NCBI GenBank assembly: GCA_039602395.1
Contig: JBCNJP010000007.1
Span: 121,368,957-121,432,956 of the forward strand
Length of the DNA: 64,000 nt
Direction: 5' to 3'
Origin: Deinandra increscens subsp. villosa
Lineage: Eukaryota > Streptophyta > Magnoliopsida > Asterales > Asteraceae
The position numbers and the translations under genes were made by a program. A model generated the notes under the pieces. That model was not told where the DNA came from. It did no database searches and saw nothing but the letters and a program-made list of their open reading frames with translations. Below, piece after piece: positions 22,752-34,768 of the stretch; the stretch's first letter is position 1, and each line of letters starts with the position of its first letter.

Positions 22752-24057
22752 GACAAAATTACATTTTTTGTCTTTAACTTTCTCTGTTTTTTTTATCTTT
22801 TTTGTTACACTCTCTGTCCTTTAACTTATTTTTTCGTTCATATTTTGTCCTTTTTAACAGAACCCGTTAAAAGTCATCGTTAAGTCAAGGGTATTTTTGT
22901 CTTTTTACCTTTTGGGTATTTCTTATAATTAAATAAATAGAGGGGTGTGTTATGTAAATCTGTAAAAAAAATTCATTTGTCTTTGATCCTCTACCTACCC
23001 TCCCAACAATCCCACATACATACTGCGACCTTGCATAATCCCAATAAAGAAAAGAAAGAGAAAAGAGAAAGAAAGGAGGAAGGAGGAGAGTCGGCCGACG
23101 ACCTTGCGCATCTCCTGCATCCACTGTCGGCGACCCTCCGACGACCTCCATCGACCATCCAATCTCTTCCCCTTTTTCCTGGTTAGCGACAACAACAACA
23201 CCCGATTTCTTTCTCCTTTAGCACCGATAGGGTTGCCGGAAGATTGTGACAGAGGACCGGAGATTGACGCAAGCAAATTCAACTGGCCGGAGAGCACCGC
23301 TGGTGGTGGATCTACCGTCTAACGGGAATCGAAAGGTAGCAGCAGTCCAGAAGAATCGAACAGTAATGACGTGAGATCTGGAAGAATTGAACGGTTCAAC
23401 GCATGAAGGTCGCCGATTAACTGAGTAATATCACCAACTGACTTCCCGGAACCACCAATCGACGCGCATCTTCCCGATTTGGACGTAGGGTTTGATTAAA
23501 TCGAGTGAGGTTGAGAGGTTGAGTGAAGAGGATATGGAATTGAGTTTCAATGGTTTGAGATGATTACGCTTTCGTAAAGTGTGGATTGGTAGTGTTGATG
23601 AGATTTCATCTAAAAAAAGTTTAGCCGTATGAAGGTCGCCAGAGGTTCAAATCTACCCATCGCTACCATCGTTGGCACTGAAAAACATCATCATTGCCAT
23701 CGCAGACGGTGGTCGGATAACTGATGATTAAACGAAAGTGGGGGTGGGGGCAGCAACAGTTGCAGACAGTGATGGTTAGGGTTAGGATATGGGTGGGGGT
23801 GATATATGGAGAAAGAAAAGATATATTTACAAAACACCCCCCCCCCCCCCAACTCTTTATTTAACTATAAGATATAACTCTAAAAGTAAGAAGACAAAAA
23901 TACCTTTGACTTAACGGTGACTTTTAACAGACTCTATTAAAAAGGACAAAATGTGAACGAAAAAAAAAAAGTTAAAGGATAGAAAGTGTAACAAAAAAAG
24001 ATAAAGAACAAAATTGCAAAACATGCAAAGTTAAATAACAAAAAATATAATTTTGTC
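22752..24057. mobile_element. Mutator-like element with gene-like interior (Pack-MULE candidate)
   Basis: The ends GACAAAATTACATTTTTTGT and ACAAAAAATATAATTTTGTC are inverted copies, and arm similarity extends about 200 bp on each side. A perfect 9-bp target duplication TTTTATATA flanks it (22743-22751 and 24058-24066), diagnostic of Mutator-type insertion. The interior (about 23040-23820) is much GC-richer than the arms, with gene-like sequence (gccgga and cgacga words), but no protein I recognise and no transposase. A 14-C run in the right arm (23837-23850) corresponds to only a short G tract in the left arm. Confidence 0.8.
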
Positions 24058-24151
24058 TTTTATATATTACATTTCGATTTCAGATATTACAAATAATTAT
24101 GCAAATATTTCAAGACAAGGCAGAGGAAAAAAAAATTCTAATGGACAAGTA

Positions 24152-24644
24152 TCTATACTATATAATAAACACAAGTTTTTAATGTGTAGGTGGCACAATT
24201 TAAGGTGTGCCACCTAGGATTAGCTTATGTGTCATTTTTATAGATTTTTGAATTAAAAAAAGAAATGGTATTTACAAAAAGGAAAGATCTTATAATTAAA
24301 AATCAAAAAATTAAATTATTTCCATACAAAATTATCCATATTTGTTTTACAATACCATAACTTTGATTCATCATATCTTCTTCATTTCTCAATGAAATTT
24401 GATGCATAAATTGCTTTGGATTCGTGAAAGAAAACCTAACAAAACTAGATCCATATTGCTTAGGTTTCGATCAACGAATGATGGTGAACGAATCAAAAAA
24501 CAAAGTCGCGACTTTCTAAACCCACCATTGATGAACTTAAATTCCAATTCGATCATTCGTTTAATATTTAGAAAAAAACTTTCATCTTTTAATTCGTTTT
24601 TTTTTATATCACAGTCTCGGGTATTTACCCGGGACACTAACTAG
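24152..24644 (+). mobile_element. Small Helitron, 493 bp
   Basis: The 5' end is A|TCTATACTATATAATAAAC. The 3' end has a hairpin TCTCGGGTATTTACCCGGGA (stem about 9 bp with one G:T pair), 6 bp of spacer, then CTAG followed by T. Insertion between A and T without target duplication fits Helitrons. The element is too short to code for anything. Confidence 0.8.
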
Positions 24645-25317
24645 TCATTTAATACGTCAACCTCTTCACAAGTCACTAACAACAGTTAAAAGAGCTCTTT
24701 TTGATGATATTTCAAATGGTAAGATTATTTTCTTTTGTTTCTTCAATCAAATAATTCTATTAATTCACTTTCGATTCACTACTCCTTAAGCTAAATCATA
24801 ACTTTTTTCAGCTCTACATAAAGAAGTTCATTATTTCAACATTTATCATCAAAATCAACTAAGTTTGAAATCATATAGTAAGTTTCCATAATAGTTTTAC
24901 AACTTGTATTATTATTTGTTTTCATCTTTTTAATATGTACAGTATGACTCAATATGAACAATTTGTTTTGCAATGACTTTAAATAAAAGAGAAGTCAATC
25001 TCTTTTATGAGTTGAATTGTTTTAAAGGATCCGGTATTCTTGTATAGACAGTTATACGTTACTTTATTAAGAGTGAAGAACAAATATTGTCTTTAAATCT
25101 TAATTTTAGATGAAAATGGTTGACAAATAAATGTAACAAAAAACATTGTTAAGTCTCTTTTTTTAAACTTGTAACTTTACTCTTATTTAATATTATTTTC
25201 TTTTTTATTTTTATGTATTATTAAATTTTAGTTTTTATTTCCAATTTCTTTTTATCTACTAATTTCATTACATGCTTTTATATAACATGTCCGAGTATTT
25301 ACCCAGGTATCGGCTAG
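24645..25317 (+). mobile_element. Second Helitron-type 3' end downstream
   Basis: At 25290-25317 a related terminus occurs: CCGAGTATTTACCCAGG, a short spacer, CTAG and T. No separate 5' end was found between it and the 493-bp Helitron, so either the larger element 24152-25317 has two alternative 3' ends or a second Helitron lost its start. Confidence 0.5.
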
Positions 25318-25324
25318 TAATTAA

Positions 25325-26115
25325 TAGGGAAATCTTCACAGAATAGTAACCAAGTTTTCCTATTATTTCGTCAAAGTCATTCAAACTTTTTTTGTCTCAC
25401 TAAAGTCACTCAACTTTCATTAGGTGTTCCAGTCAGGTACCTACTTTTTTATAAATTTTAAGTTATTATAAAATTAAGTTAGGCAAATAAAAGATATATG
25501 AATATTAATTAATATATATTAAATTTTTTTTTTCAATTGGACTTAAATTGAACAATTCTAACACTGTGTTCCCGAGTCTCATTTAACGAAGAAAGTTAAA
25601 GGAAGGGGAATGAATTGGAAGGAAATATAAAAAAAAGTTGTGTTCTTTGATTTGTAGAGAAAGTAAGTTGATTAAAATTTAAGTGTTTGACATGCGTTTA
25701 ACTTGATTTGTTCAACATATTAAATAAGGGTATAATAGTAAATTGATTCTTTTTCTTTCCATTCCTTTCAACTCGAGAACAAAAAAATTACTTTCATTTC
25801 CTTTCCTTCGAACTCGGGAACATAAAATCCCATTATCTACTCTCCTTTCTTTTCTCTACTGCACTTACTTTCTTTTATTTTCCTTCCATTACAATTACTT
25901 TCTATTATTCATATATCATTTATTTGTCTCACTTAATTTTATGAAAACTTAAAATTTATAAAAAATAGGTACCCGATTGGAACACCAAATGAAAGTTGGG
26001 TAACTTTAGTGAGACAAAAAAGGTTTGAGTGACTTTGACGGAACAATAGGGAAACTTGGTTACTATTCTGTGAGACAAAAAAAGTTTGAGTGACTTTGGC
26101 GGAACAATAAGTAAA
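25325..26115. mobile_element. Inverted-repeat MITE with duplicated end
   Basis: Left-arm text (cagaatagtaaccaag, gtcaaagtcattcaaac, tttgtctcac) reappears inverted at about 25930-26075. The right end is itself partly tandemly duplicated: gtgagacaaaaaaggtttga at about 26011 and a diverged copy at about 26072. The interior holds another inverted-repeat-like stretch around 25566-25810. There is no coding sequence and no clean target duplication. Confidence 0.6.
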
Positions 26116-26356
26116 CTCAAGAACACAACGTAAGACTTATTTATGATTTAGTAATTTCCGTTCCATTACAATTACTTTCTATTTCAACTTAATATTACAA
26201 AAATATTCACTAAACATTAACCAATATTCATATATATTTTATTTGTCTCACTTAACTTTATAAAAATTTAAAATTTATAAAAAGTAGTTACTTGATTGGA
26301 ACTTAATAAAAATTGAGTGACTTTTGTAAAAAAAAAATTAAATGACTTTAATAAAA

Positions 26357-27278
26357 GGAAAAATGGATTTTAATAATACAAGGTTTTTCTTATTGGCGGA
26401 TAATAATACGAGTTTTGAAATTTTCTCACAATAATACAAGTTTTCAAGGTGTTGGATTGTAATGATACACCGTTAGTTTTTTACTAACGGTGTTAGTGGT
26501 TTGCTGAGGTGGCATTCAATGTGTTTTTTTAACAATAATTATAATGGAGGGACTGATTTTGTAATATCTATAAACTTTTTTTTTAATTTTCTATAAAGAT
26601 AAAAAAGAAAAAAGAAAGAAAATATGAAGCTAGGGTTCTGGCCACCTATGCCTTCACTTCCTGGTGTCAAATCCGTGACGCACAAGGGCGACACCACTGC
26701 CACTGTCGCCTAGGGGAGGAAATGAGGACGAGCAGTCGACGAGGGGAGGTTGAAGGTCGGATGATGAGAGAGAGGTTGAGGGTTTTACAGCCTTACAGGG
26801 AGAGTTCGAGACTTCGGAGGTTCGCTTGGGACGCCATGCGGCAGTGAGATGGCGGATCAGTTGTGTCGGCGAAGAGGAGAGGGACGACAGGATGCGGCAG
26901 AGAGATGGCTGATCTGGTGCGTCGGGTTCTTGAATCAATCGGTGAGAGGGGTGTGGGTCGAATGGAGATCGTCGACAGGAGGTGGGTCGAAAGAAGCTCC
27001 GACCTTTCTCCCCGTTCTTATTCTTTTTCTTTTTCTAACTTTTTCTTTTTATTAATGTATAGAAATTATATAAACAGTCCCTCCATTTTAATTACTATGT
27101 TAAAAGAAATATATATTATGCTACGTCAAACAAACCACTAACACCGTTAGTAAAAAAACTAACGATATATCATTACAATCCAACTTCTTAAAAACTCGTA
27201 TTATTATACGACAATTTTAAAACTCGTATTATTATACATCAATAAAGAAAAACTTGTATTATTAAAATCAATTTTTCC
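26357..27278. mobile_element. Mutator-like element with gene-like interior
   Basis: Inverted ends GGAAAAATGGATTTTAATAA and TTATTAAAATCAATTTTTCC bound 922 bp. The arms extend about 230 bp and include gtccctcc-containing blocks. Flanks ttaataaaa (26348-26356) and ttcataaaa (27279-27287) form a 9-bp duplication with one mismatch. The interior (about 26630-27050) is GC-rich, unlike the AT-rich arms, and may be captured host DNA. It has no protein I recognise. Confidence 0.72.
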
Positions 27279-27341
27279 TTCATAAAATAGTTAAAACCTT
27301 TGATGATTGTATTATGCAAAGTTACCCCCTAATAATTAATA

Positions 27342-27773
27342 GGAAAATTGGATTTAAATAATCCCAACTATCCACTGTTGGACGAGAATAATCCCAACTG
27401 GGGAAATTCTTCCTGACAGTCCCAACTATTTAACATATTTTTTACAATAAACTTTCCGTTAAGTTTTTTAACCCCCGTTAAATGTTGCTTACGTGGATTG
27501 CCTACTTGGCGCGTTTTTAAATGGCGTGGCACTACTTTTTCCTTTTTCCTTTTTATCCCAGATTTGTTTATATATGGCTAACCCCAAATCGGATTTAAAA
27601 ACGCGCTAAGTAGGCAGTCCACGTAAGCAACATTTAACGGGGGTTAAAAAACTTAACGAAAAGTTTATTATAAAAAATATGTTAAATAGTTGGGACTGCC
27701 AGGAAGAATTTCTCCAGTTGAGATTATTCTCGTCCAACAGTGGATAGTTGAGATTATTTAAATACAATTTTCC
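27342..27773. mobile_element. Long-TIR Mutator-like MITE in the KUP7 upstream region
   Basis: The element begins GGAAAATTGGATTTAAATAA and ends with the inverted copy, with arms of about 195 bp. A perfect 9-bp duplication TAATTAATA flanks it (27333-27341 and 27774-27782). It ends about 280 bp upstream of the KUP7 start codon, inside the likely promoter. It is the same terminal family as 20980-21584. Confidence 0.85.
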
Positions 27774-27850
27774 TAATTAATAATATAGTATTGGCGTAAG
27801 TTGAACTCTAACTTGCAATAAGCGACCAAAACAACCAGTTGTTCATTCAT

Positions 27851-27930
27851 GCTCTTTCCTTTCCTTCTCATTTCTCACAAATCTCACTCTCACCACAACC
27901 TTCGCTTCTCTTCTCTTCTCTTCTCTCTAG
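27851..27930 (+). promoter_or_regulatory. Pyrimidine-rich leader of KUP7
   Basis: A CT-rich stretch with tandem cttct words precedes tagggtttcgatt. This is a common composition for plant 5' untranslated leaders near the start of transcription. Confidence 0.45.
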
Positions 27931-27986
27931 GGTTTCGATTAATCGATTTATCTCATCGATCTATTCACAACTAAAATCACCCCCAA

Positions 27987-28049
27987 ATGGAACACCAACA
28001 CCAATTGGAGCAGCATACTTCGTTGAATCCGCAGTTTCAAACGGAATAA
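27987..28049 (+). CDS. uORF in the KUP7 leader, 20 codons
   Basis: An ATG at 27987 opens 20 codons (start MEHQHQLEQH, Gln-rich) and stops with TAA at 28047-28049, three bases before the KUP7 ATG at 28053. If the mRNA includes this leader, ribosomes would have to leak past or reinitiate almost at once. No conserved uORF peptide is known to me for KUP genes. Confidence 0.5.
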   Translation: MEHQHQLEQHTSLNPQFQTE

Positions 28050-28052
28050 CAA

Positions 28053-31000
28053 ATGGCGGAAAGCGGATCGGAGAGGGGGAGTACAAGTAAGGGAAACGGA
28101 GGATTGAGTTCCATGGATTCAATGGAGTCTCATCGCTGGGTGTTTCAGGATGAGGATGATTCGGAGATCGATTTCGAGGACAATGATGACGGTGACGGGG
28201 ATGATTCCACGTTGCACAATGATGTTGATTCGGAGGAGGAAGATAGTTTATACCAGAAGTTGATTCGCACTGGTCCAAGGATTGATTCGTTTGGTGTTGA
28301 AGCTCTTGAGGTCCCTGGCGCTCATAGGAGTGATTTCGAGGTATGCGATTTGATCGTCTGTCAGTACATTCTAACTCCCTGATGGATATGAACGTTTTTC
28401 ATTTCGATAAAATTGGTTGCTATCTTGTAAAGTAGATGTTATTTGCTAGCAATCGCGTAGAAGTTGAACTATAAACTAGTTAAACAAAAATTATACCCAT
28501 GGGTGCCTAAACTTGAATTACTAATATGACAATTAGTAGTGCCGCTGATAGGATAGAAATAGAATACATAGATCTAAGTTGACTTCTAAACAATGTTGTA
28601 AAAGTCGGAATTAGTCGGCGATTAATCGGTGCCTAGTCGCTAATCTGTAATCACTATTGCATCCCGATTAACCCCGATTAATCCCTAGGCTGTACCTGGC
28701 CACATGACCGCCCAACTAGCGCCTAGCGATTTGTACAACATTCTTCTAAATAAGATTCCTTGAGTTTTAAAAGTAGTTTCATCATCATCATACTCAGTAA
28801 ATCCCACCAATAGCAAAGCCAAGGTAGGGTCTAAGGAGGGTAAGATGTAGATAACCTTACCTCTACCCTGTAAGAATAGAGAGGCTGCTTCCACTAATAG
28901 TAGTAGTTTGTGAGTGTTTAATATAACTGCATCAGCCAGGCTATATAGTCCAATGCTTAATACTGGTAATAGAAAATTACCCTATAACAAATTTGTTAAG
29001 AGTCTTATCTGCAAAAATTACAAAACTGACATTGGATGTTAGTATATGACAGTATTTGTGAAATCATTAGATCTTAAGAGAACAAGAAGCTAAGCGGATT
29101 AATAGTAAACAATTGATTCTATTGATGAAATGGAATGGTTCAATTTAAGAACTCAAAGTAATCGGTCTCAAAGAAGGGGATGAGAAGATGAGATCAGACA
29201 ATGGGGTGGGAAGAACACACACATAAGCAATATCTTTCTTGCCCTAGTCTCTCTCTCATTCTTCCTTATAACTGTGATGGTCCCAACCCCATTTAACTTG
29301 TTAAGATTTTTACCAACTCTTGAATTGGGCATTTTGGCTGGGTCCTTTGTGGTACTGTAGACACAAGCTAGGCCCAAGTCATTGGTGTTCACAACAATTT
29401 ATTAATGTTGTACCTCTCCGAGGGCATGATCGGTGATAGGAGTAAGGTCAAGAATTTTTGGGGATAGTACAAAGGGATTCATATCTTGGCTTGTCCTTCA
29501 CTTAGGTTGCCTTTGATCGCATGTGTTAGCTGCGTTCTTGATTTGCCTTTAGTTTTAGGTGGGCCTTTAGTCTATCTACCTTTAAGCTTAGGTGGGCCTT
29601 TAGTATTAGCTACCTTAGCGTTGATAATTTTTATGCCTTTTTGTTCTTTTATCTTCTGCTAATAACAAATTTTGGTTTGATTATTTTTTTTCTTGTATAT
29701 TTTATGCATTTTGCTTTAAAGAAAGAGGTGATTTTCATGTGTGAATTTGTCTTGGAGAGTAGCCTCTTTATTCCATTGAATAGAGGTAAGGTTTGCCCTC
29801 ATCTTACCCTCCCTAGATCCTACTGTTTGAGTGAGATTTTTGATGGGTGTGTTTGATTGTTTGTTATTTCCGCTTTAAATCTCAAACTGTACTTACAGGA
29901 TGCTAGTTTTGGGAGGACTATTTTTCTGGTTTGTCAGACACTTGGCGTTGTTTTTGGGGATGTTGGAACAAGCCCATTATATACCTTCAGTGTGATGTTC
30001 AGCAGGGCCCCGATAGATAGCAATGAAGATATTATTGGAGCTTTATCTCTCGTTTTATATACATTGATTTTAATCCCATTAATCAAGTACATTCTCATTG
30101 TTCTTCTTGCAAATGATGACGGGGAAGGTAAGATTAACTAATATACTTTGTATTCCATTTTTGGTCTTATAAAGTCTATTAAGTTCTTTTGTCATTTTGA
30201 ATATTATTTATGTATGTTTGCAGGTGGTACATTTGCTTTATACTCACTAATATGTAGGCATGCTAAAGTGAGCCTTTTGCCAAATCAGCTTGCTTCTGAT
30301 ACACGCATATCAAGCTTCAGATTGAAGGTGCCATCTGCAGAACTTGAGAGATCACTGAAATTAAAAGAGTATCTTGAAACTTCATTGACTCTCAAAAAGC
30401 TTGTTCTAGTATTGGTGCTAGCTGGTACCTCCATGGTCATAGCTGATGGGGTTGTTACACCTGCAATGTCAGGTACTCAGGTCTCTGTCCTTTTTTTTCT
30501 TCTTTTTACTAAACACTGCCCCTTTCTCGTTTCTGATTTAAATACATAAAAATGATCAAGCTCAAGTCATTCTTGTAAAATGTTTACATAGTTATTTCTT
30601 TCTTGCAGTAATATCCGCTGTTCGTGGTTTTAAGGTTGGAGTTCCTACAGTTGAGCAAGGTGAAATGATCCTACATGTAATGCTTAAACAGACGATAATA
30701 ATAATGTGATTGATTTTTTCTGTTAAACTTTTCATTAGGAGAGAGTAATAGCTGAACATACAAGTCATCATTTTTCACTATTATCTCTTCAAGCTAGGCT
30801 AGTAATACTTTCTGAAAAATTATGGCCTTTTTTGTTTAGCCAAGATTTCATCAGCCTTTTGGCATACAAATTTGGTGACTAGAAAGATTCATAGTTCTAG
30901 GGATCATAGTTTAATAGTCAATTTTTCTTTGTTTTTGCTTTATATCTGTTGCAACTCTAAAAAAGTTGTGTGGTGCCCCTTTTCTTTGTATATTTAGATG

Positions 31001-34000
31001 AAATGTCATCTTTTTCTTTTGACCAGTCATAATATCTTATTTTGTGTCTATTGCAGATCATGTTGTGATGATTTCGGTAGCATATCTTGTTATTTTATTC
31101 AGTGTACAAAAATATGGAACAAGTAAAGTTGGGCTTGTTATTGGGCCAGCTTTATTTATATGGTTTTGCTCTCTTGGAGGCATTGGCATCTACAATCTTG
31201 TGAATCATGACAGCAGTGTTGTGAAGGCATTTAATCCTGTTCACATCTATTACTATTTCAAGCGCAACTCATATAAAGCTTGGTACTCTTTGGGTGGATG
31301 CCTTCTTTGTGCCACTGGTAAACACTTACCCACGTGCCTTGCTTTTGTAGAAAAGTTGATTTTGCCCTACTTGAACAGAATTCATCTTGTAACTATTTGA
31401 AGTTCTACATGGATTTCATTCTTTTTCCCCCGATGTGATTTAGGTTCAGAAGCAATGTTCGCAGATCTTTGCTATTTTCCAGTTAGAACAGTCCAGGTAA
31501 GGCAATAAATACTGGTAACATACTGCAAAGGGTGAATAACATTACTATAACTGTAAGCTGTGAGATGTGGGTTGACTGTTCTTCAAGCATTTACTTATAT
31601 TTGACAGCTAGTTTTGTGCAGATTACTTTTGTTTTCCTTGTACTTCCATGCCTTATGCTGGGTTACATGGGTCAAGCTGCATACCTATTGGAAAACGGTG
31701 GTGATGCAACACAGGCTTTCTTTTCTTCCATCCCTGGTGAGCCTCCTGTGTGTCTAGCAGCCTTGATTTTGTTTATTATCGCAGCAACAAGTCTCTTATC
31801 ACTCTCAGCCCATTAACCTATGAATGATTCAGTTTGGGTTGTGTTTGATCTCAAAAGGGTGAAATGTATGAACTTAAAATAATATTAGTTAAAAATGATG
31901 TAGGTCAAAATGGGTCGAAAGTGACTCTAAGTGTTTTTAAATGCTTGCGGCCTCTAAAATATCTTTACCAACAAATAGAAAAGTATTATAGTCATATAAT
32001 TTCTTAATCATATCTAATATAATAACTATTATTAAATCGTCTAATACATTTAACTATTATTAAATTTCAAGGAAGAAGGAACAAAAATATGTGTGGGTCA
32101 ACCCAAACTGTTACCCAATGTGTCTTGACCTGTATGGCTTATTGTTTTCTATAATCTTTAATGTTTTGCAGATGGTGCTTTTTGGCCGGTGTTTCTGATT
32201 GCTAACATCGCTGCACTGATTGCTAGTAGAACGATGACAACAGCAACATTCTCTTGTATCAAACAGTCAGCAGCACTTGGTTGTTTTCCTCGGCTAAAAA
32301 TTGTGCATACATCTCGCAAATTCATGGGCCAGATTTACATTCCTGCTATTAACTGGTTTCTAATGGCCTCTGCTGTGCTTCTTGTCTGCACCATCGCAAG
32401 CACCAATGAGATAGGGAATGCATATGGTACCTTTTTCAACTTTTTCTTCAATATTCTTGGTATAAAGAAACCAAACCAAGGAATGGAATGAATAATTCCA
32501 AAAGGAATGTGATTCCTTCCATTTCTCTGTTTTCTATTTCATGGGCAATGGCTGTTAATTTTTCTGTTCCATCATGGAATAGAATGAAACCTCACATTAT
32601 AACCTTTTTTTTTTGGTAATCTATAGTACTCCTAAACCCTTTAAGTAGATTATTTATATCTTCAATAACCAAAAACTATTTTTCAATGTAATCTTAGTTG
32701 CTAGTCTCTCGATCTCTGGTATGTAATTTTTGTTTTAGCAATTTAAATTTGATATGTTAACTATATGATACATCAATGGAAACTGAAGTTATACATGTGC
32801 TTACATACATCATGGCAATTTAAAAAAAAACCGCTATTTAATAGTATCATGCGATTCCTTTAAATTGCATTTACATAGATCATGTACTCAAATGACCATT
32901 TCATTCCAACCGGCAACCATACATGACAAAGCAATCTAATGTAGATTTGTATCATAAACACAGGTATTGCTGAGCTTGGAGTGATGATGATGACTACGTT
33001 CTTAGTTATCCTAGTTATGCTCCTTATATGGCAGATAAACATAATCATAGTAGTACTATTCTCCTTAATTTTTCTCGGGCTAGAATTAGTATTCTTTTCA
33101 TCAGTCCTACGTGGCATTGGGGATGGAAGTTGGATCATACTTGTGTTTGGTATAGTTATGTTTATCATCATGTGCATCTGGAACTATGGTAGTAAGCTCA
33201 AGTATGAAACTGAAGTCAAGAAAAAGATGTCAATGGATGTATTGCGTGGATTGGGCTGCAATCTTGGAACTGTGAGGGCTCCTGGCATAGGATTGCTTTA
33301 CAATGAACTGGTGAAAGGCGTACCTGCAATATTTGGACATTTTCTTACTACTTTGCCAGCTGTCCATTCGATGATTATTTTTGTGTGCATAAAGTATGTC
33401 CCTGTTCCCGTTGTGCCTCGAAACGAGAGATTTTTGTTTAGGCGAGTCTGCTCCAAAAGTTACCACATATTTCGTTGCATTGCGAGGTAAATTTATTTTT
33501 CAAGATTTCATTCCTGCATATGATATTTTCCTAGAGTTGTCAAGATAGACAAGTTGGGTAACAGGTTGGAATGGGTTCTGGTTCATGGGTCTCTTAGTAC
33601 GGATTGAAATAGGTTCGGGGTCCGTTGGATTTACCTGCAAAAACATTTTTTCCTTTTTAAATTTTTGCGATAAAGGTTAGTGCGTTAAATATATTTACAA
33701 ATAGAGATGCCGCTTTCAACCCAATTTGGGTCATGTTCTATCCCAAGCGGGTCAATCCTAGAATATTAGCTAAAAAGGAAATTGAACAGGTCAAAACTCT
33801 AAAGTCACGCAAAATGTATTTTTAACGCTAACAACCTTCTAATTTGATTTTTTCACAAGCCTTATTATGATTGTGCTAAAATAGTTTATGTAATCAGAGG
33901 TGGAAATTTTCAACCTTTTAATTCTGAACGGGTTGATTCAGATCCTTAACACTTCAAACATGTAAAGTAATTTTTTAGCTTAAATGGGTCAAAAGCTGCA

Positions 34001-34768
34001 GAACGTGTATTTTTAATGCATGAAACATCGTAAATAGTTTTATTTGCAAAATTGGATTATTAATGAAATGAATATAGTTTTATAATCATATAAAGCTTTG
34101 TATAAAAAGTTTCCATGGTCAACCAACCTGTTTTAACCCATTCAAAAGAGTTGCCCATTTGACTTTTACACAACTTCTCCATTTGGCCGCCATATCTGTT
34201 ATAACCGTTTACATAAATTTTGTGACAATTTTGAAAATCCATGATTATTAACAGGTACGGTTACAAAGACGTGCGTAAAGAAAACCAACAAATATTCGAG
34301 CAACTGTTGATCGAAAGCCTTGAAAAGTTCATTCGCCGTGAAGCTCAAGAAAGATCATTAGAGAGTGACGGAGATGATGATGATTCCGATTTCGAAGATG
34401 ACCCATCAAGGGTCCTCATCGGTCCAAATGGCAGTGTCTATTTCGGTGTCAATGAAACCGACAACCTCAACCTAATAATTTCAGAAGCAAGCACCTCACA
34501 CGAGCCCGAGAAGGATCTACCTACCACCTCAGATCCCGAGCAAAGTCTTGAGAGTGAGCTTGCTTTCCTGCACAAGGCCAAGGAATCAGGGGTGGTTTAT
34601 CTTCTCGGACATGGAGATATTCGGGCTAAAAAGGAATCATGGTTTATTAAAAAGTTGATCATCAATTACTTTTATGCCTTCATGAGGAAGAACTGTAGGA
34701 GGGGGACTGCAACTTTGAATGCGCCTCGCACAAACTTGATTCAGGTGGCCATGACTTACATGGTCTGA
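28053..34768 (+). CDS. KUP7: KUP/HAK/KT potassium transporter, KUP7-like
   Basis: Ten exons: 28053-28340, 29899-30127, 30224-30472, 30609-30659, 31057-31317, 31444-31496, 31622-31736, 32172-32426, 32964-33486, 34255-34768. All junctions are GT-AG and the 2538-nt sequence stays in frame, giving 845 aa (Arabidopsis KUP7 about 858). The protein has an acidic N-terminus ending IRTGPRIDSFGVEALEVPGA. The transporter core follows, with LGVVFGDVGTSPLYTFSVMF, SRTMTTATFSCIKQSAALGC and NLGTVRAPGIGLLYNELVKG. The tail has the acidic ESDGDDDDSDFEDDPS and ends QVAMTYMV. About 12 membrane spans are expected. Family members move K+ across the plasma membrane; Arabidopsis KUP7 aids root K+ uptake and xylem loading. 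A MULE lies in the upstream region and a MITE in intron 1. Confidence 0.96.
28591..28742. mobile_element. hAT-type MITE in KUP7 intron 1, 152 bp
   Basis: Ends CAATGTTGTAAAAGTCG and ttgtacaacatt are inverted. The 8-bp duplication CTTCTAAA flanks it perfectly (28583-28590 and 28743-28750). The terminus resembles that of the MITE at 14998-15416. Confidence 0.8.
28790..28910. repeat. SINE-like fragment in KUP7 intron 1
   Basis: The text around ggtagggtctaaggagggta and ccttacctctaccctg resembles the body of plant TS-type SINEs. A related inverted piece lies at about 29785-29825 (aaggtttgccctcatcttac). No pol III boxes or tail were confirmed. Confidence 0.35.

Noticed and set aside
22885..23322. 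Several overlapping frames of 70-100 codons in the MULE interior
   Set aside because: Frames on both strands reflect GC-rich composition; no domain or splice model is convincing.
32860..33177. Minus-strand frame opposite KUP7 exon 9
   Set aside because: It is the antisense shadow of membrane-span codons.
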